From DYJK01 sp040755055 (lineage in GTDB: Bacteria; Bacteroidota; Ignavibacteria; Ignavibacteriales; Melioribacteraceae): DNA of 64,000 nt. Positions 1 to 9,736 of this stretch are shown here, one piece after another. The DNA is taken from NCBI GenBank assembly GCA_040755055.1, contig JBFMBS010000025.1, positions 6,064 through 70,063 on the forward strand, written 5' to 3'. Position numbers and translations under genes: made by a program. Below the pieces are notes generated by a model. That model was given only the letters and a program-made list of their open reading frames with translations, searched no databases and was not told the origin of the DNA. Numbering within the stretch: the first letter of the stretch is position 1; every line of letters begins with the position of its first letter.

Positions 1-918
1 ATTGTATAAAGATTCAGCATTGATATATTGATGATTAGCCGTAACATTTGTAGATGGTACAAAAATTACTGCCATACCTAAATAAGCCGCCTCGGTTATG
101 GTAGTAGCACCGGAACGTGCAATCAAAAGATCGCAAGCAGAGAATGCTGAAGACATATCATTTATAAAAGGCATCACTTTAATTGAATTACCCTCATATT
201 TTTTGTACCGGTCGTAATATGCCGGACCGGTCTGCCAAATAATTTGTAATCCCATTGATAAAAATTTATCAATTGAATTTTCGACGGCATCATTTAATGA
301 TCTTGCACCAAGGCTACCTCCAACTATCAGCAGTGTCTTTTTATTTTCATCTAAACCGAAATTTTGCAGAGCGGTTTTCCTATCAATCAGTTTTAATGTA
401 ACACGCACCGGGTTGCCGGTTAATTGTAATTTTTCTTCGTCACGGAAAAATTTTTTCGATTCTTCGAAAGCGATATGAATTTCATCTGCTTTCTTTTCCA
501 ACAATCTATTTGTTACACCCGGGTAACTATTCTGTTCAAGCAAAATTATTTTTGAACCCAAAACAGACGCTGCCCAAACAACCGGCCCCGATACATAAGC
601 ACCGCTGCCGATAACAACCTTCGGTTTGAAATTCAAATTGATTAACAAACTTTGAATTGCCGCAACTACAACTTTTACCGGGAATAAAATATTATTCAAA
701 GTAAGTCTTCTTGAAAATCCGCTTATCCAGATTGATTTAAAATTAAATCCATATTCCGGAACAACTCTTGCTTCAATCTTATTTTTAGTTCCGACAAACA
801 AAATTTCAGATTCCGGTTTTAATTGTTTTATCATTTGTGCAACAGCCAATGCCGGGTATAAATGTCCGCCGGTTCCACCTCCGGCAAAAATGAAACGATA
901 TTGAGTATGTTTAATCAT
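1..918 (-). CDS. murG: MurG, lipid II synthase (3' part outside window)
   Basis: UDP-N-acetylglucosamine:undecaprenyl-pyrophosphoryl-MurNAc-pentapeptide GlcNAc transferase, which makes lipid II on the inner face of the membrane. The first 306 residues are in the window and the frame stays open to base 1. The glycine-rich motif GGGTGGHLYPALA lies near residue 14, and the last visible residues (ANHQYINAE) match the usual MurG region before the C-terminus, so roughly 50 residues are missing. The start ATG at 918-916 overlaps the ftsW stop as ATGA, which indicates translational coupling. It is the last visible gene of the dcw operon; murC and ftsQ/A/Z would be expected beyond the edge. Confidence 0.95.
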   Translation of the reverse strand, partial: MIKHTQYRFIFAGGGTGGHLYPALAVAQMIKQLKPESEILFVGTKNKIEARVVPEYGFNFKSIWISGFSRRLTLNNILFPVKVVVAAIQSLLINLNFKPKVVIGSGAYVSGPVVWAASVLGSKIILLEQNSYPGVTNRLLEKKADEIHIAFEESKKFFRDEEKLQLTGNPVRVTLKLIDRKTALQNFGLDENKKTLLIVGGSLGARSLNDAVENSIDKFLSMGLQIIWQTGPAYYDRYKKYEGNSIKVMPFINDMSSAFSACDLLIARSGATTITEAAYLGMAVIFVPSTNVTANHQYINAESLYN

Positions 919-2030
919 CCTACTTGTGCAATTCTTAATTCTTCAGTTCTTAATGTTTCTCTCGCAACATTTACAATAATACCAACCGACACGCCGAATA
1001 GAATAATCGAAGTTCCTCCAAAACTGATAAAGGGAAGTGTTATTCCGGTTGTGGGCAGCAGACCGGTAACAACACCGGCATTAATAAATGCACTTAACAA
1101 TATGTTAAAGCCCAATCCAAAAACTAAAAGCTGTCCAAATTTATCTTGCGATTTTTTTGCTATGATCAAACAGATGACGAACAAAACGAGGTAAAGAAAG
1201 AGTATTGTAGCAGACCCGATGAATCCCATCTCTTCGCCAAGGATAGAAAAAATAAAATCGCCGTATGATTCGGGAAGAAATAGATCGCTCTGGCGACTGT
1301 GTCCTAGACCCAAACCGGTTAATCCCCCGCTGCCAAGTGCAATCTTTGCTTGTTTAACTTGTATATTAATATCACCGCCGTTCATCAAACTTTGGAAATA
1401 TGTAATCACTCTCTCCCTTGAATGTTTAAAGATCATAATAAAAAGTGCGGCAATACCGCCGGCAGATGCAAATGTGAAGAGAATATGTTTTAACCTTGCA
1501 CCGCCTACATAGAGTAATGCAAAACCGGTTATTCCTATTATCAAACTTGTACTTACATTTGGTTGCAGAATTACCAGGCCGCATATTACGCTAATCCAAA
1601 AGAGCATGTACAAAAAACCATTTTTAAAATCCGTTAACAGTTCGCCTTTTTTTTCAATCAGTGCTGCTAAGTGCATAATCAAAATAACTTTTGCTGCTTC
1701 AGATGGCTGAAATTGGAAAACACCGAATAGATCAATCCATCTTGATGCCCCTTTTACTTTTGGTGCAAACAAAAGTGTGAGAATTAAAACTCCTATAATT
1801 CCCAATAACAATTTTTTGCTGTGTTTACGGTATAGATCATACGGCACATGTGCAAAACCAACAAGCGCTATAAATGCAACCACAACTTTCCAGAAATGAG
1901 ACTTGAACAAATAGTAGAGATTATTAAATTTGTTCAAACTGTAGGTTCCGCTCGCCGTAAAAACAATTATAGAACCGAGCAGCATCAGCGCTACAACAAG
2001 AACGATTAATATTTTAACATAACCTTTCAT
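915..2030 (-). CDS. ftsW: FtsW, SEDS-family septal peptidoglycan glycosyltransferase
   Basis: Polytopic inner-membrane SEDS protein of 371 aa that polymerises lipid II at the septum with its partner transpeptidase (the FtsI-type PBP encoded at 7399-9420). About ten hydrophobic segments are visible. The SEDS hallmark PTTGITLPFISFGGTS lies near residue 330, and the LGEEMGFIG motif is present. RodA shares these motifs, but the position between murD and murG favours FtsW. It overlaps murD by one base and murG by four. Confidence 0.95.
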   Translation of the reverse strand: MKGYVKILIVLVVALMLLGSIIVFTASGTYSLNKFNNLYYLFKSHFWKVVVAFIALVGFAHVPYDLYRKHSKKLLLGIIGVLILTLLFAPKVKGASRWIDLFGVFQFQPSEAAKVILIMHLAALIEKKGELLTDFKNGFLYMLFWISVICGLVILQPNVSTSLIIGITGFALLYVGGARLKHILFTFASAGGIAALFIMIFKHSRERVITYFQSLMNGGDINIQVKQAKIALGSGGLTGLGLGHSRQSDLFLPESYGDFIFSILGEEMGFIGSATILFLYLVLFVICLIIAKKSQDKFGQLLVFGLGFNILLSAFINAGVVTGLLPTTGITLPFISFGGTSIILFGVSVGIIVNVARETLRTEELRIAQVG

Positions 2031-3379
2031 TACTTTAAGTCATTCACGGCTTGTTTGAAAACTTTTCCCCGGTGCTCGTAGTTGTTGAACATATCAAAAC
2101 TTGCGCATGCCGGCGAGAGTAAAACAACCGATCCCGGACCGGCTTCTTTTCTCGCAGCAGTGACACAACTTTCGAGAGATTCCTTTTTCTCAGTTGTTAC
2201 TATGCTGCCGAAATAATCATAAACTTTTTGCGCCGATGAACCGATGGCATAAATCTTTTTAACGTTTCTTAATACCAAATCTTTTATCTGGTCGTAATTG
2301 TTTCCTTTGTCCTTTCCGCCAAGAATCAGGTAGAGTGGTTTGTTGAAAGTTTTCAAGGCAACCAAAACAGAATCAACATTTGTTGCTTTTGAATCGTTAT
2401 AATATTCAACCCCGTTTAACTCCCTTACAAATTCAATTCTGTGTTCAACACCTTTAAATGTTTTGAAAGCATTTCTAATTTTTTGATTCAGCAGATTTAG
2501 TGTCTTGGCCACTGCAAGAACGGCAAGTGCGTTTGCAATGTTATGCTCACCCTTAATAAACAAATCATCAACAGAACAGACTTCGGTAACCGAACCAAAC
2601 CAGGCAAAGTAGAGTTTGCTGTTTTTCAAGTAAGTACCAACTTGTAATTCCTTTTTTAACGAGAACCCTATTTTCTGAACATGTTTATTCTGCAAGGTTG
2701 CGAATGTTAAATTATCATCGGCGTTATAAACGAAGAAATCATCTTCATCCTGGTTGTTAGCAACTTTCATTTTAGATGCAATGTACCCGTCAAAACTATT
2801 ATTGTACCGATCGAGATGATCCGGTGTTATGTTAAGTATCAAAGAGAAAAACGGTTTGAACCGATCTGTAAAGTCTAATTGAAAGCTTGAGGTTTCAAGC
2901 GAAACATATTCATCATCTTTAACTACCGGGGCAACCTCGGTGAATGCTTTACCTATGTTACCGGCCTCGTAAGATTTTAATCCGCATTCATTTAATGTAT
3001 GATTCATCAAAGCAGTAGTTGTAGTTTTACCGTTTGTACCGGTAATAGAAATTATTTTCCCTTTACAAAACCACGATGCAAATTCGACTTCGCTGAAAAT
3101 TTTAATTCCTTTCTCAACCGCTTTTTGCAATACCGGCGAATTGGTCGGTACGCCAGGACTCGTTACAATGAAATAACAATCATATACCCGATCCGAATGA
3201 TTGCCATATTCATATGATATCCCTAATTCATCAAAAACAGAAATTGCATCTTTTAAATTTTCTTTTGTACCGCTGTCGCTTACAAATGGAATAGCCCCCA
3301 TTTTCTTTGCGAGTTTAGCAGCCCCTATACCGCTTCTTACTGCACCAATGATCGATATTTTTTTGTCTCTTATATCCAT
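2030..3379 (-). CDS. murD: MurD, UDP-MurNAc-L-Ala:D-Glu ligase
   Basis: Cytoplasmic ATP-dependent ligase that adds D-glutamate to UDP-MurNAc-L-alanine. At 449 aa it is normal length. The N-terminal Rossmann-like UDP-binding domain (residues 1-95) is followed by the P-loop GTNGKTT at residues 114-120, then the Mur central-domain motif NITPDHLDRY and the C-terminal domain motif YNDSKATN. It abuts mraY at a shared base (3379), consistent with one polycistronic transcript. Confidence 0.96.
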   Translation of the reverse strand: MDIRDKKISIIGAVRSGIGAAKLAKKMGAIPFVSDSGTKENLKDAISVFDELGISYEYGNHSDRVYDCYFIVTSPGVPTNSPVLQKAVEKGIKIFSEVEFASWFCKGKIISITGTNGKTTTTALMNHTLNECGLKSYEAGNIGKAFTEVAPVVKDDEYVSLETSSFQLDFTDRFKPFFSLILNITPDHLDRYNNSFDGYIASKMKVANNQDEDDFFVYNADDNLTFATLQNKHVQKIGFSLKKELQVGTYLKNSKLYFAWFGSVTEVCSVDDLFIKGEHNIANALAVLAVAKTLNLLNQKIRNAFKTFKGVEHRIEFVRELNGVEYYNDSKATNVDSVLVALKTFNKPLYLILGGKDKGNNYDQIKDLVLRNVKKIYAIGSSAQKVYDYFGSIVTTEKKESLESCVTAARKEAGPGSVVLLSPACASFDMFNNYEHRGKVFKQAVNDLK

Positions 3380-4488
3380 TATCTTATCTTGAATGATGCC
3401 AAACTGATTATTGCAAGAATAATTGTTATGATGTAGAAGCGAATCACAATTTTTGGTTCAGCCCAGTTCAACTGTTCAAAATGATGGTGAATCGGCGCCA
3501 TCTTGAAAACTCTTCTACCCTCTCCGTATTTTGCTTTTGTGTATTTGAAATAGAGCCTCTGAATTATAACCGATAAAGTTTCAAGGAAATAGATTCCGCC
3601 AAGAATTGGAATAAGCAATTCTTTCTTTATTAAAATTGTAAGAATTCCAAATGCACCGCCGAGAGCAAGCGAACCGGTATCACCCATGAAGACTTGTGCC
3701 GGGTAAAAATTGAACCACAAGAACCCAAGTCCGGCGCCGATGAGTGCGGCAATGAATACAGTCAATTCACCCGAGCCGGGCAGATAAATGATGTTAAGAT
3801 AATCTGCATAGATAATGTTGCCGGATATATAACACATGATGGCAAGAGTCAACATCACAATAATCATCGTGCCGATTGCCAATCCATCGAGACCATCTGT
3901 AAGATTAACTGCGTTTGATGTTGCAGTAATAATGAAAATTATCGCGGGTATATAGAGGTAAGAAAAATCCCAATTCAAATTTTTGAAGAAAGGTAAGGTA
4001 GTTTGAGAATTATAAGGCGCAAACTCCGGCAAGAAATAAATTGCAGCACCAACAACCAATCCTACAAATACTTGGCCCAACAATTTATAACGCGCAATTA
4101 ATCCCTTAGGAAGTTTCTTAACAACTTTCAAATAATCGTCTAAAAATCCAACTCCGCCTAGGACAATCGTTCCAAATAAAACAAGAATAATGTAAGTACT
4201 TTTTATATCGCTCCAAAGCAGAACGGGGAGAATAACAGACGCTAATATTATTAAACCGCCCATAGTAGGAGTACCGGCTTTTTTCTTGTGCGTCTGCGGT
4301 CCCTCTTCTCTTATCGGCTGGTCAACCTGGTTCTTTTTTAACCGGTTAATAATCTTTGGACCGAAATAAAAAGACAAGAGCAGTGCTGAAATAGCTGCGA
4401 GGGCAGAACGGAACGTTAAGAATCGGAATAGATCGAACCCCGGCGGATTGAAGACTTCGTTTATGTAATCAAATAAATAGTAAAACAT
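3379..4488 (-). CDS. mraY: MraY, phospho-MurNAc-pentapeptide translocase
   Basis: Integral membrane enzyme of 369 aa that transfers phospho-MurNAc-pentapeptide to undecaprenyl phosphate, forming lipid I. About ten membrane segments are visible. Family signatures are DQPIREEGPQTHKKKAGTPTMGG near residue 55, NAVNLTDGLDGLA near residue 192, FMGDTGSLALGG near residue 270 and the APIHHHFEQ loop near residue 332. The aspartates in the second and third motifs are the conserved Mg-binding residues of the family. It overlaps murF by one base. Confidence 0.97.
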   Translation of the reverse strand: MFYYLFDYINEVFNPPGFDLFRFLTFRSALAAISALLLSFYFGPKIINRLKKNQVDQPIREEGPQTHKKKAGTPTMGGLIILASVILPVLLWSDIKSTYIILVLFGTIVLGGVGFLDDYLKVVKKLPKGLIARYKLLGQVFVGLVVGAAIYFLPEFAPYNSQTTLPFFKNLNWDFSYLYIPAIIFIITATSNAVNLTDGLDGLAIGTMIIVMLTLAIMCYISGNIIYADYLNIIYLPGSGELTVFIAALIGAGLGFLWFNFYPAQVFMGDTGSLALGGAFGILTILIKKELLIPILGGIYFLETLSVIIQRLYFKYTKAKYGEGRRVFKMAPIHHHFEQLNWAEPKIVIRFYIITIILAIISLASFKIR

Positions 4489-5903
4489 TATTCAAACCTT
4501 TTCTCCAGTGTGTTTACAAATTCTTCCATCTTCATTCCACGCGAACCTTTTACAAGAATTACAGATTTTTCTACTGATTCATATTTGAGATATAATTCAA
4601 GTTCTTCGCGTTTATTAAAATGGATTGATTTTATTTGTTTGCTTGATAATGCTTTATGTAAATTTTTCATCATACTGCCGATTGTTAGCACTAATGATTT
4701 ATCACTCTTTCGGAAAATTTCTGCTAATTCTTTATGAAGCCTTGCGCTTGCTTTTCCTAATTCCAGCATATCCCCCAGCACAAATATTTTTTTATTGAAC
4801 AACTTGATTCGATTCACAATTTCTACCGCTGATTTAACAGAACCAGGATTAGAGTTATAAGTATCGTCTATTATCACTGCTTCTTTAAAGTTTCCAACAA
4901 CAAATCTTCCGTGAACCGGTTTAATTTTTTTTGCACCCGATACAATTTGTTCCGGTTTTAATCCGGCAAATAGCGCTATCGACGCCGACGCCAAAAAATT
5001 TTGTGCGTTTGATTCACCGTATATCGGCAGAGTAACAACTAACTTTCCAAAACCTTTGCCAATTGAGAGTACGTTTTTATTAAATCTTATTTGAATCTTC
5101 GGTCTTCCTTCTTTTGTGTAACCCAAAATCTTACCTTTAACATCAACATTACCTTTGAAACCGTATGTAATTTTATTCCAATAGTTTTTTGATGCTTTTC
5201 TCAATACCGGATCATCTAAATTCAAAAAAACTTTTCCGCCGTGAATCTCGCATAAATCAAGTAACGCTGACTTTTCTTTGTAAACACCTTCCCTATTTTT
5301 TAAAAATTCTAAGTGTGAATCTCCAATATTTGTAATTAGAGCAATGTCCGGTAAGGATATATTTGCCGAGTATTCAATTTCCCCAAAATGATTGGTTCCT
5401 TGTTCAAGTATTAACACCTCACATTTTTCATCTGCAGATAGGATCGTAAGCGGTACACCAATATGGTTATTGTTATTTGCCTCTGTCTTGATAACTTCAA
5501 ATTTCTCCGAGAGCAAAGTTGATACGATTTCTTTTGTTGTTGTCTTACCGTTGCTGCCGGTAACCGATATTACCTTAGCATTTATTTTTTTTCTCCACAC
5601 CCGTGCAATATTGCCGTATGCTTTTATCGAATCTTCAACGGTAATAACCGGTATTCCAATTTTTGAAAAATTCCTAAACTTATTTTTATTTATTACAACA
5701 GCACCGGCGCCTTTCTTTATCGCTTCATGAACAAAATCGTGTCCATCGAGTTTTTCACCTTTAATGGCAACGAAGAGAGTTTCTTTTTTAACTTTTCGTG
5801 AATCAATTTCAACTGAAGCAAGCGGTTTGTAACTGTCCGGATTATAAATCTCGGCAGTTGGTAGGTTAAACAAATCTTCAATAGTAATTTTTATTTTGCC
5901 CAT
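4488..5903 (-). CDS. murF: MurF, UDP-MurNAc-tripeptide:D-Ala-D-Ala ligase
   Basis: Cytoplasmic ATP-dependent ligase that adds D-Ala-D-Ala to the UDP-MurNAc-tripeptide. It is 471 aa long, with an N-terminal Mur ligase domain (SVEIDSRKV), P-loop VTGSNGKTTTKE near residue 115, the EQGTNHFGEI motif that distinguishes MurF, and DDTYNSNPGS in the central/C-terminal region. It overlaps the 3' end of murE by 13 bases, so the two are probably translationally coupled. Confidence 0.96.
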   Translation of the reverse strand: MGKIKITIEDLFNLPTAEIYNPDSYKPLASVEIDSRKVKKETLFVAIKGEKLDGHDFVHEAIKKGAGAVVINKNKFRNFSKIGIPVITVEDSIKAYGNIARVWRKKINAKVISVTGSNGKTTTKEIVSTLLSEKFEVIKTEANNNNHIGVPLTILSADEKCEVLILEQGTNHFGEIEYSANISLPDIALITNIGDSHLEFLKNREGVYKEKSALLDLCEIHGGKVFLNLDDPVLRKASKNYWNKITYGFKGNVDVKGKILGYTKEGRPKIQIRFNKNVLSIGKGFGKLVVTLPIYGESNAQNFLASASIALFAGLKPEQIVSGAKKIKPVHGRFVVGNFKEAVIIDDTYNSNPGSVKSAVEIVNRIKLFNKKIFVLGDMLELGKASARLHKELAEIFRKSDKSLVLTIGSMMKNLHKALSSKQIKSIHFNKREELELYLKYESVEKSVILVKGSRGMKMEEFVNTLEKRFE

Positions 5904-7402
5904 TCTTCCAAATATTTGATTGCAGTTTCTTTATCTGAAAAATGTTTTCTTACCCCGTTAATCTCCTGGTAATTTTCATGACCTTTGCCGGCAATAAGAA
6001 TAACTGCGTTATCCTCGCTTTCATAAATTGATGCTCTTATCGCTTCTTCGCGATTTTCAATTACTCTATAATTGTTTGTTTGAATGCCCTTAAGAATTTC
6101 GTCTATTATAAAGAACGGGTCTTCGGTTCGTGGATTATCCGAAGTAACATATATACGGTCGCTCATTTCCGCTGCAATCTTTCCCATCACCGGTCTTTTT
6201 GATCTATCGCGGTCACCACCGCAGCCAAACACAGTGTATACCGGTCTCTCTTTTTTTACAATATGATGAACGGCATTTAATGCTTGCCGCAAACTATCGG
6301 AAGTATGCGAGTAATCGATTATAACTTTTTTGTTTTTCTTAGAAACAACTTCAAATCTTCCGGGCACTTGCGGAGTTGTATTCACTCCTTTACCGGCAAT
6401 GGTTGGGTCGATACCGGCAATAACAGCAGAAGCAAAAGCCGCTGTTGCGTTATAAGCATTAAAATGTCCAACCAAACTCGTTGACAAATGATGTTGTTTC
6501 CCTTTGTATCCAATATCAAACGTGGTTCCATCCAAATTAAACTCAATATTTTGCACTCTGAACTCCCGCTCCGAATCGCCGTGAGCGAGGCGAGCAGCAT
6601 TCGATGCCATTCCATACGAAAATTTTTTTGCTTTCGAATCAGAAATTATTTTCGATGAATTCAGATCATCTCCGTTATAAATTATATAACCGTTCTCCCG
6701 GATCATATCAAACAATATTTTTTTTGAATTAAAATAATGTTCGGGTGTCTTGTGATAATCCATGTGGTCGGAAGTTATGTTGGTAAATACTCCGCACCGG
6801 AAATTCAAATCTGTTACCCTATTCAAGTGAAGTGCATGAGAGGAGACTTCCATCACACAATGTGTACAACCTTCAGCAACCATTTGAGCAAGCAGAGAGT
6901 TGATTTCATGCGCTTGGGGAGTTGTAAGCATAGTTTTAACTTCTTTATTACCGATGTAATTAGCGATTGTACCGATCAACCCGGTTTTGTAACCGGCATT
7001 CTCAAAAATATTTTTAATGTAAAATGCGGTAGTCGTTTTTCCTTTTGTTCCGGTAATGCCGATAAGAAATAACTTTTTCGATGGTTCGTCATAAAAAATA
7101 TTCGAAAACTCGGAAAGCGCTTTCCTTGAATCCTCGACAACTATTTTTACACAACCCGAATGCGAAAAAATTTGATCGGGTACGGAAGAAGCATTCTGCA
7201 TAACAACAGCGCTAGCACCTTGGTTTATAGCATCGGGGATAAATTTGTGTCCATCTGTTTTTAATCCATCGATAGCGAAAAAGATGGAATTTTTTCCAGC
7301 GGTTCTCGAATCGATTGCTAACGAATCAATTACTTTTGATTCAGCATTACCGATTACTTGAATAATTTTTACATTATTGAGAAGCTCGTTCAGCTTCATC
7401 AT
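5891..7402 (-). CDS. murE: MurE, UDP-MurNAc-Ala-Glu:meso-diaminopimelate ligase
   Basis: Adds the third residue of the stem peptide. It is 503 aa with P-loop GITGTKGKTTTA near residue 115, the substrate-binding region EVSSHALHLNRV, and GHENYQEI near the C-terminus. The C-terminal domain has the motif DNPR (in TSDNPRTEDP), known in this family to select meso-diaminopimelate over lysine, so the cell wall should be DAP-type. The start ATG at 7402 overlaps the ftsI stop; an alternative ATG lies at 7399. Confidence 0.96.
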   Translation of the reverse strand: MMKLNELLNNVKIIQVIGNAESKVIDSLAIDSRTAGKNSIFFAIDGLKTDGHKFIPDAINQGASAVVMQNASSVPDQIFSHSGCVKIVVEDSRKALSEFSNIFYDEPSKKLFLIGITGTKGKTTTAFYIKNIFENAGYKTGLIGTIANYIGNKEVKTMLTTPQAHEINSLLAQMVAEGCTHCVMEVSSHALHLNRVTDLNFRCGVFTNITSDHMDYHKTPEHYFNSKKILFDMIRENGYIIYNGDDLNSSKIISDSKAKKFSYGMASNAARLAHGDSEREFRVQNIEFNLDGTTFDIGYKGKQHHLSTSLVGHFNAYNATAAFASAVIAGIDPTIAGKGVNTTPQVPGRFEVVSKKNKKVIIDYSHTSDSLRQALNAVHHIVKKERPVYTVFGCGGDRDRSKRPVMGKIAAEMSDRIYVTSDNPRTEDPFFIIDEILKGIQTNNYRVIENREEAIRASIYESEDNAVILIAGKGHENYQEINGVRKHFSDKETAIKYLEEWAK

Positions 7403-9420
7403 TTAATTCTCACCGATGTTAATTTTTTGTTTGGTTCACATTTTATATAACATGTATCATTTCTGCTTATTTCTTCACCGGGGTTTATACTTTGCATTAC
7501 CACTTTGCCGTTACCGGTTATTTTATATTTTAACCCTAATTCATTTAATTGTGCAATTGCATCCCGCAATGAATAATTAATTAAATCCGGCATTATTGAT
7601 CTGTTAATATTGTTAAATCGTTTCGATGATCCGTTGCCGGTAGAAGGAGCTATATTTAAATAACTTCTTGATGTTGATACCGGCGCAGATTTAATATCAG
7701 CTATAAGCTGATCAACTAAATTTTTATCTCGCTTAATCTTTTTCTTTTCCGGGATCAGCGTTAAATCTGTTTCAACAATTCTCTTTGCAACCTCATGAAA
7801 TATTGGCGCCGCTACAAGCCCGCCGTATTTTCCTATTTCGGGCGAGTCAACTAAAATTAAGCAGATCAGTTTGGGATTATCAGCCGGAAAGAAACCGATA
7901 AATGAAGAATTGTGTTTACTCCTGGAATAAGAATTATCAACTAATTTTTGTGACGTACCGGTTTTTCCTCCAACCAAGACATCATCAAGCTGGGCAGCAG
8001 TACCGGTTCCTTGTTCAACAACACCAACCATTAGTCTCTTCATAAGCTCTGATGTTGATTTATCAATAACCGACCTGATTCTTTTGGGCTTGTTTTCTTC
8101 CAGAATTTTGCCCGAGGAATCGGTTACATACTTCAGTATGAACGGTTGATAAATTATTCCACCATTAACCAGTGCACTGTAAGCTGTAATCATTTGAATC
8201 GGTGTAACTGAAATTTCATAACCGAATGAAAGAAACGGTTTGGTTAACAATGAATATTTATCCGGCTTTTTTAAGTAACCCTCTGCTTCTCCAATTAAAT
8301 CAATCGATGTTGGATTGCTGAAACCAAAGTCACGTAAGTATTTGTAAAAATCTTCATCATCAATTCTTGCAGAAAGTTTTGCCATTCCAATATTGCTTGA
8401 TTGTTCTAAAACCTCGCGCACGGTAAGTTTTTCATGGGGATGAGTATCGGTTATTTTTGCATTTTTAATTTTGTACGTCCCGTTATCGGTATAAACAATC
8501 TCATCTTCTCGAATCAATTTCTTGTCGAATAAAATCGACATTGAAATTGATTTCATTGTAGAGCCTGGCTCATAAGTATCGGTAAGAATTTTATTTCTTT
8601 TAATCTCTTGCGGAAACATTTCATAATTAGCCGGATCAAAATCCGGTGTGTTTGCCATGGCGTAAATTTCACCGGTGTTTGGATTCATTATTATTCCACT
8701 GGCTGATTTGCCGCCAAATTTTTTCAATCCGCTTACTAATTCTTCCTCAACAATCTTTTGATAAGTTTTATTCAGTGTAAGAATTATGTTGTTCCCAGGT
8801 TCGGGTGCTTTAGACAGATTTTCGTCAACCGATAAAATTCTACCAAGTACGTCTCTTTCAAAAACATAATATCCATCAGTGCCGGTTAATTGTTCAGTAT
8901 AAACTTTTTCAATCCCTTCAACACCTTTCATATCAAGTTTATCAACATAGCCAAGCAGATGTGAAGCCAAACTTCCATAGGGATAAACACGGGTAAAATC
9001 TTCTTCGTAGTATAGACCTTCTATAAAAACACTTTTTAACTGCAGCGCTTTATCCATTGATACTTTTTTTTCAAGACAAATATTCTTTACCCCATTTTCT
9101 ATCATTAGTCTGTAATATGTTTTATTCTTATTGAAAATCCTTGCAAACAATGATGAAATTGTATCAACCTTCTGTTTATTCATCATCCTTGTATCAACAA
9201 AAAAAGAAATATTATCTTTAGTGTAACTAAGTACTTCCCCATTAATATCTTTGATCAAACCGCGTTCAGCATTTACAATTTGAGGTTTATTCTGCTGCCT
9301 CTCAGCGATTAATTTATAGTATTCGTTGTTTGTTATTTGAATATTAAACAACCTGATAGACAAGCCAACAAATACTAAGAGAAGAAAAAGTGTCAATATC
9401 AGTGCGCGGTAATTAATCAT
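7399..9420 (-). CDS. ftsI: FtsI/SpoVD-type penicillin-binding protein with one PASTA domain
   Basis: Class B PBP, the septal transpeptidase that works with FtsW. It is 673 aa: an N-terminal membrane anchor (about residues 7-25), a dimerisation/pedestal domain with RVYPYGSLASHLLGYV, then the transpeptidase domain with all three active-site motifs (STMK in PGSTMKS near residue 286, SSN in EQSSNIGM, KTG in GGKTGTSQ). Unlike enterobacterial FtsI it ends in a single PASTA-like domain (about residues 605-665). PASTA tails are typical of SpoVD/Pbp2x and occur in some Bacteroidota-Chlorobi relatives. It overlaps the ftsL-like gene by 8 bases. Confidence 0.93.
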   Translation of the reverse strand: MINYRALILTLFLLLVFVGLSIRLFNIQITNNEYYKLIAERQQNKPQIVNAERGLIKDINGEVLSYTKDNISFFVDTRMMNKQKVDTISSLFARIFNKNKTYYRLMIENGVKNICLEKKVSMDKALQLKSVFIEGLYYEEDFTRVYPYGSLASHLLGYVDKLDMKGVEGIEKVYTEQLTGTDGYYVFERDVLGRILSVDENLSKAPEPGNNIILTLNKTYQKIVEEELVSGLKKFGGKSASGIIMNPNTGEIYAMANTPDFDPANYEMFPQEIKRNKILTDTYEPGSTMKSISMSILFDKKLIREDEIVYTDNGTYKIKNAKITDTHPHEKLTVREVLEQSSNIGMAKLSARIDDEDFYKYLRDFGFSNPTSIDLIGEAEGYLKKPDKYSLLTKPFLSFGYEISVTPIQMITAYSALVNGGIIYQPFILKYVTDSSGKILEENKPKRIRSVIDKSTSELMKRLMVGVVEQGTGTAAQLDDVLVGGKTGTSQKLVDNSYSRSKHNSSFIGFFPADNPKLICLILVDSPEIGKYGGLVAAPIFHEVAKRIVETDLTLIPEKKKIKRDKNLVDQLIADIKSAPVSTSRSYLNIAPSTGNGSSKRFNNINRSIMPDLINYSLRDAIAQLNELGLKYKITGNGKVVMQSINPGEEISRNDTCYIKCEPNKKLTSVRIK

Positions 9421-9733
9421 ACTTCTCGCTTACAATTTTTTCAAGCTGCTTTATTTGATCTTTACTGACTTTTATCGTTTCCAAATTATTCTTTGGTCGA
9501 ATCATATTCAGCGTATCCATGGCAATTCCCACAATCCTATCCTCGGCTGTTAATGTTTGTATTTCAATCATTTTCGATTCAATGCGGTTTTGGCGTTCAT
9601 TCAGTGTTTCAATTTTATTTAAGCGTTCTTTATTCAAATTTTTTATCTCAGTCAAAGTTGCTACATATACAAAAAGAATAGATGCCGCAGATAAAACAAT
9701 AACTATAAAATTTTTCAGTGATGATTTTTTCAT
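9413..9733 (-). CDS. ftsL: FtsL-like divisome protein
   Basis: Small bitopic protein of 106 aa: short cytoplasmic N-terminus, one membrane span (about residues 8-27), then a charged stretch (NKERLNKIETLNERQNRIE) with coiled-coil character. This topology, plus the slot between rsmH and the class B PBP gene, is how FtsL is recognised, since FtsL sequences diverge strongly. Assignment rests on topology and synteny, not on a conserved motif. Confidence 0.78.
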   Translation of the reverse strand: MKKSSLKNFIVIVLSAASILFVYVATLTEIKNLNKERLNKIETLNERQNRIESKMIEIQTLTAEDRIVGIAMDTLNMIRPKNNLETIKVSKDQIKQLEKIVSEKYD

Positions 9734-9736
9734 CTT

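Noticed and set aside
862..1512. Plus-strand frames opposite murG and ftsW
   Set aside because: They lie antisense to well-supported genes, have no ribosome sites and read as translations of the complementary strand of membrane helices.
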